Below, piece after piece: positions 63,671-64,000 of a DNA stretch of 64,000 bases. The first letter of the stretch is position 1; each line of letters starts with the position of its first letter. The DNA lies in NCBI RefSeq assembly GCF_004345645.1, contig NZ_SLWS01000016.1, forward strand, positions 1 through 64,000, written 5' to 3'. The stretch comes from Actinocrispum wychmicini (lineage in GTDB: Bacteria; Actinomycetota; Actinomycetes; Mycobacteriales; Pseudonocardiaceae). The position numbers were made by a program, and so were the translations under genes. The notes beneath the pieces are model-generated. The model was not told where the DNA came from. It saw only the letters and a list, made by a program, of their open reading frames with translations, and did no database searches.

Positions 63671-64000
63671 ATGAAGATCGCCAAGGCGGGGTCGCGCCGG
63701 TGGTTGACGGTGGTCAGGGTGTCCACCGTCGCCGTTCTCCTGGGTGTGCCGTTCCTGGCCGGGCTGATCTTCCAGACCACGGAATTCGTTCGCGTCGTGG
63801 CGGTGGATCTTCGGCCGCCTGTTGATCAGCGGCAAGTGGATCAGGAGCTGCGCTCCTATGTTGACATCGCGCCAACAAAATTGCTTGTGGTCGTCTCTGA
63901 AAGCCAGGATCCGGTGCCCTGCCGGCCGGTGCCTTCGCGGCGCCGCGAAGGCACCGATGTGCCCTACTGTCCGGTCGTGGCCGGTGTCCGCCCGACAATT
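63671..64000 (+). CDS. Hypothetical membrane-anchored protein (partial, runs off the end)
   Basis: Read directly: ATG 63671 after AGAAGGG opens 110 codons with no stop. Product: a basic start (MKIAKAGSRRW), one membrane helix (VSTVAVLLGVPFLAGLIF), then an outer part (RPPVDQRQVDQELRSYVDIAPTKLLVVVSE...) with Cys residues around 88 and 104. No family recognised. A perfect 30-bp palindrome lies within it (63927-63956). Confidence 0.7.
   Translation, partial: MKIAKAGSRRWLTVVRVSTVAVLLGVPFLAGLIFQTTEFVRVVAVDLRPPVDQRQVDQELRSYVDIAPTKLLVVVSESQDPVPCRPVPSRRREGTDVPYCPVVAGVRPTI
63927..63956. repeat. Perfect 30-bp palindrome in coding sequence
   Basis: CGGTGCCTTCGCGGC is followed at once by its exact inverse complement (63942-63956). 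It is inside the partial membrane-protein gene. As RNA it would form a 15-bp stem with almost no loop. Confidence 0.8.

Overview
The window is from a high-GC actinomycete, most likely Pseudonocardiaceae (Amycolatopsis/Kibdelosporangium/Lentzea/Saccharothrix-like). Grounds: very high GC with GTG and TTG starts, Lsr2, DUF3145 and DUF3052 proteins, a type II fab cluster beside a PucR-type activator, an ArpA/ScbR-type butyrolactone-receptor-like regulator, XRE/DUF5753 and DUF397 proteins, and a tRNA-integrated actinobacterial conjugative element. This placement comes from gene content only.

Layout. 1-140: 3' part of a 5S rRNA gene and its terminator, so an rRNA operon lies to the left. 146-5822: amidase, alpha/beta hydrolase, Lsr2, a MarR gene coupled to a membrane protein, DUF3145 and a second membrane protein. 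5819-12642: one tightly coupled minus-strand operon for nucleoside uptake and breakdown (BMP lipoprotein, ABC ATPase, a puzzling 85-codon ORF, two permeases, cysteine hydrolase, PfkB kinase, nucleoside phosphorylase). 12748-17633: fatty-acid synthesis operon fabD-fabH-acpP-fabF with its PucR-type activator. 17634-18776: non-coding, minisatellite-like repeats. 18777-24842: small protein, NDH-2, PnuC-like transporter, a small WXG100/type VII-like group, MFS exporter. 24785-28893: aceE, DUF3052, ahpE. The set ahpE / DUF3052 / aceE / PucR regulator / fabD... matches the mycobacterial Rv2238c-Rv2245 neighbourhood, here opened by about 7 kb of other genes.

28965-47263 is an integrated AICE of about 18.3 kb in the 3' end of a tRNA-Val(UAC) gene, bounded by perfect 43-bp direct repeats (attL/attR). 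Its backbone is a tyrosine integrase carrying a LacI-type HTH inside its catalytic domain, excisionase, DUF3631 helicase-like replication protein, zinc-ribbon membrane protein, FtsK/TraB-type translocase, Spd-like membrane protein and XRE regulators. Accessory genes include an HTH-TPR regulator, an APH-fold phosphotransferase, a WhiJ-like XRE/DUF397 pair, and a compositionally distinct module of small proteins and XRE regulators (about 42.8-46.9 kb) lying between two inverted ~80-bp repeats that each contain a terminator.

47264-64000 is chromosome again: VOC protein, a membrane protein with a DnaJ-C-terminal-like domain, ScbR-like TetR regulator, a decayed XRE gene, a YncE-like propeller lipoprotein with a non-canonical NodB lipoprotein, and a TetR/MFS pair with a clear operator. 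At 54839-63394 lies the most interesting locus: an iniBAC-like system made of a STAND/LuxR regulator, an Hsp70-like membrane-anchored ATPase, an IniB-domain protein and two dynamin-like GTPases around a shared promoter region with a perfect 26-nt dyad. A membrane protein gene runs off the right end.
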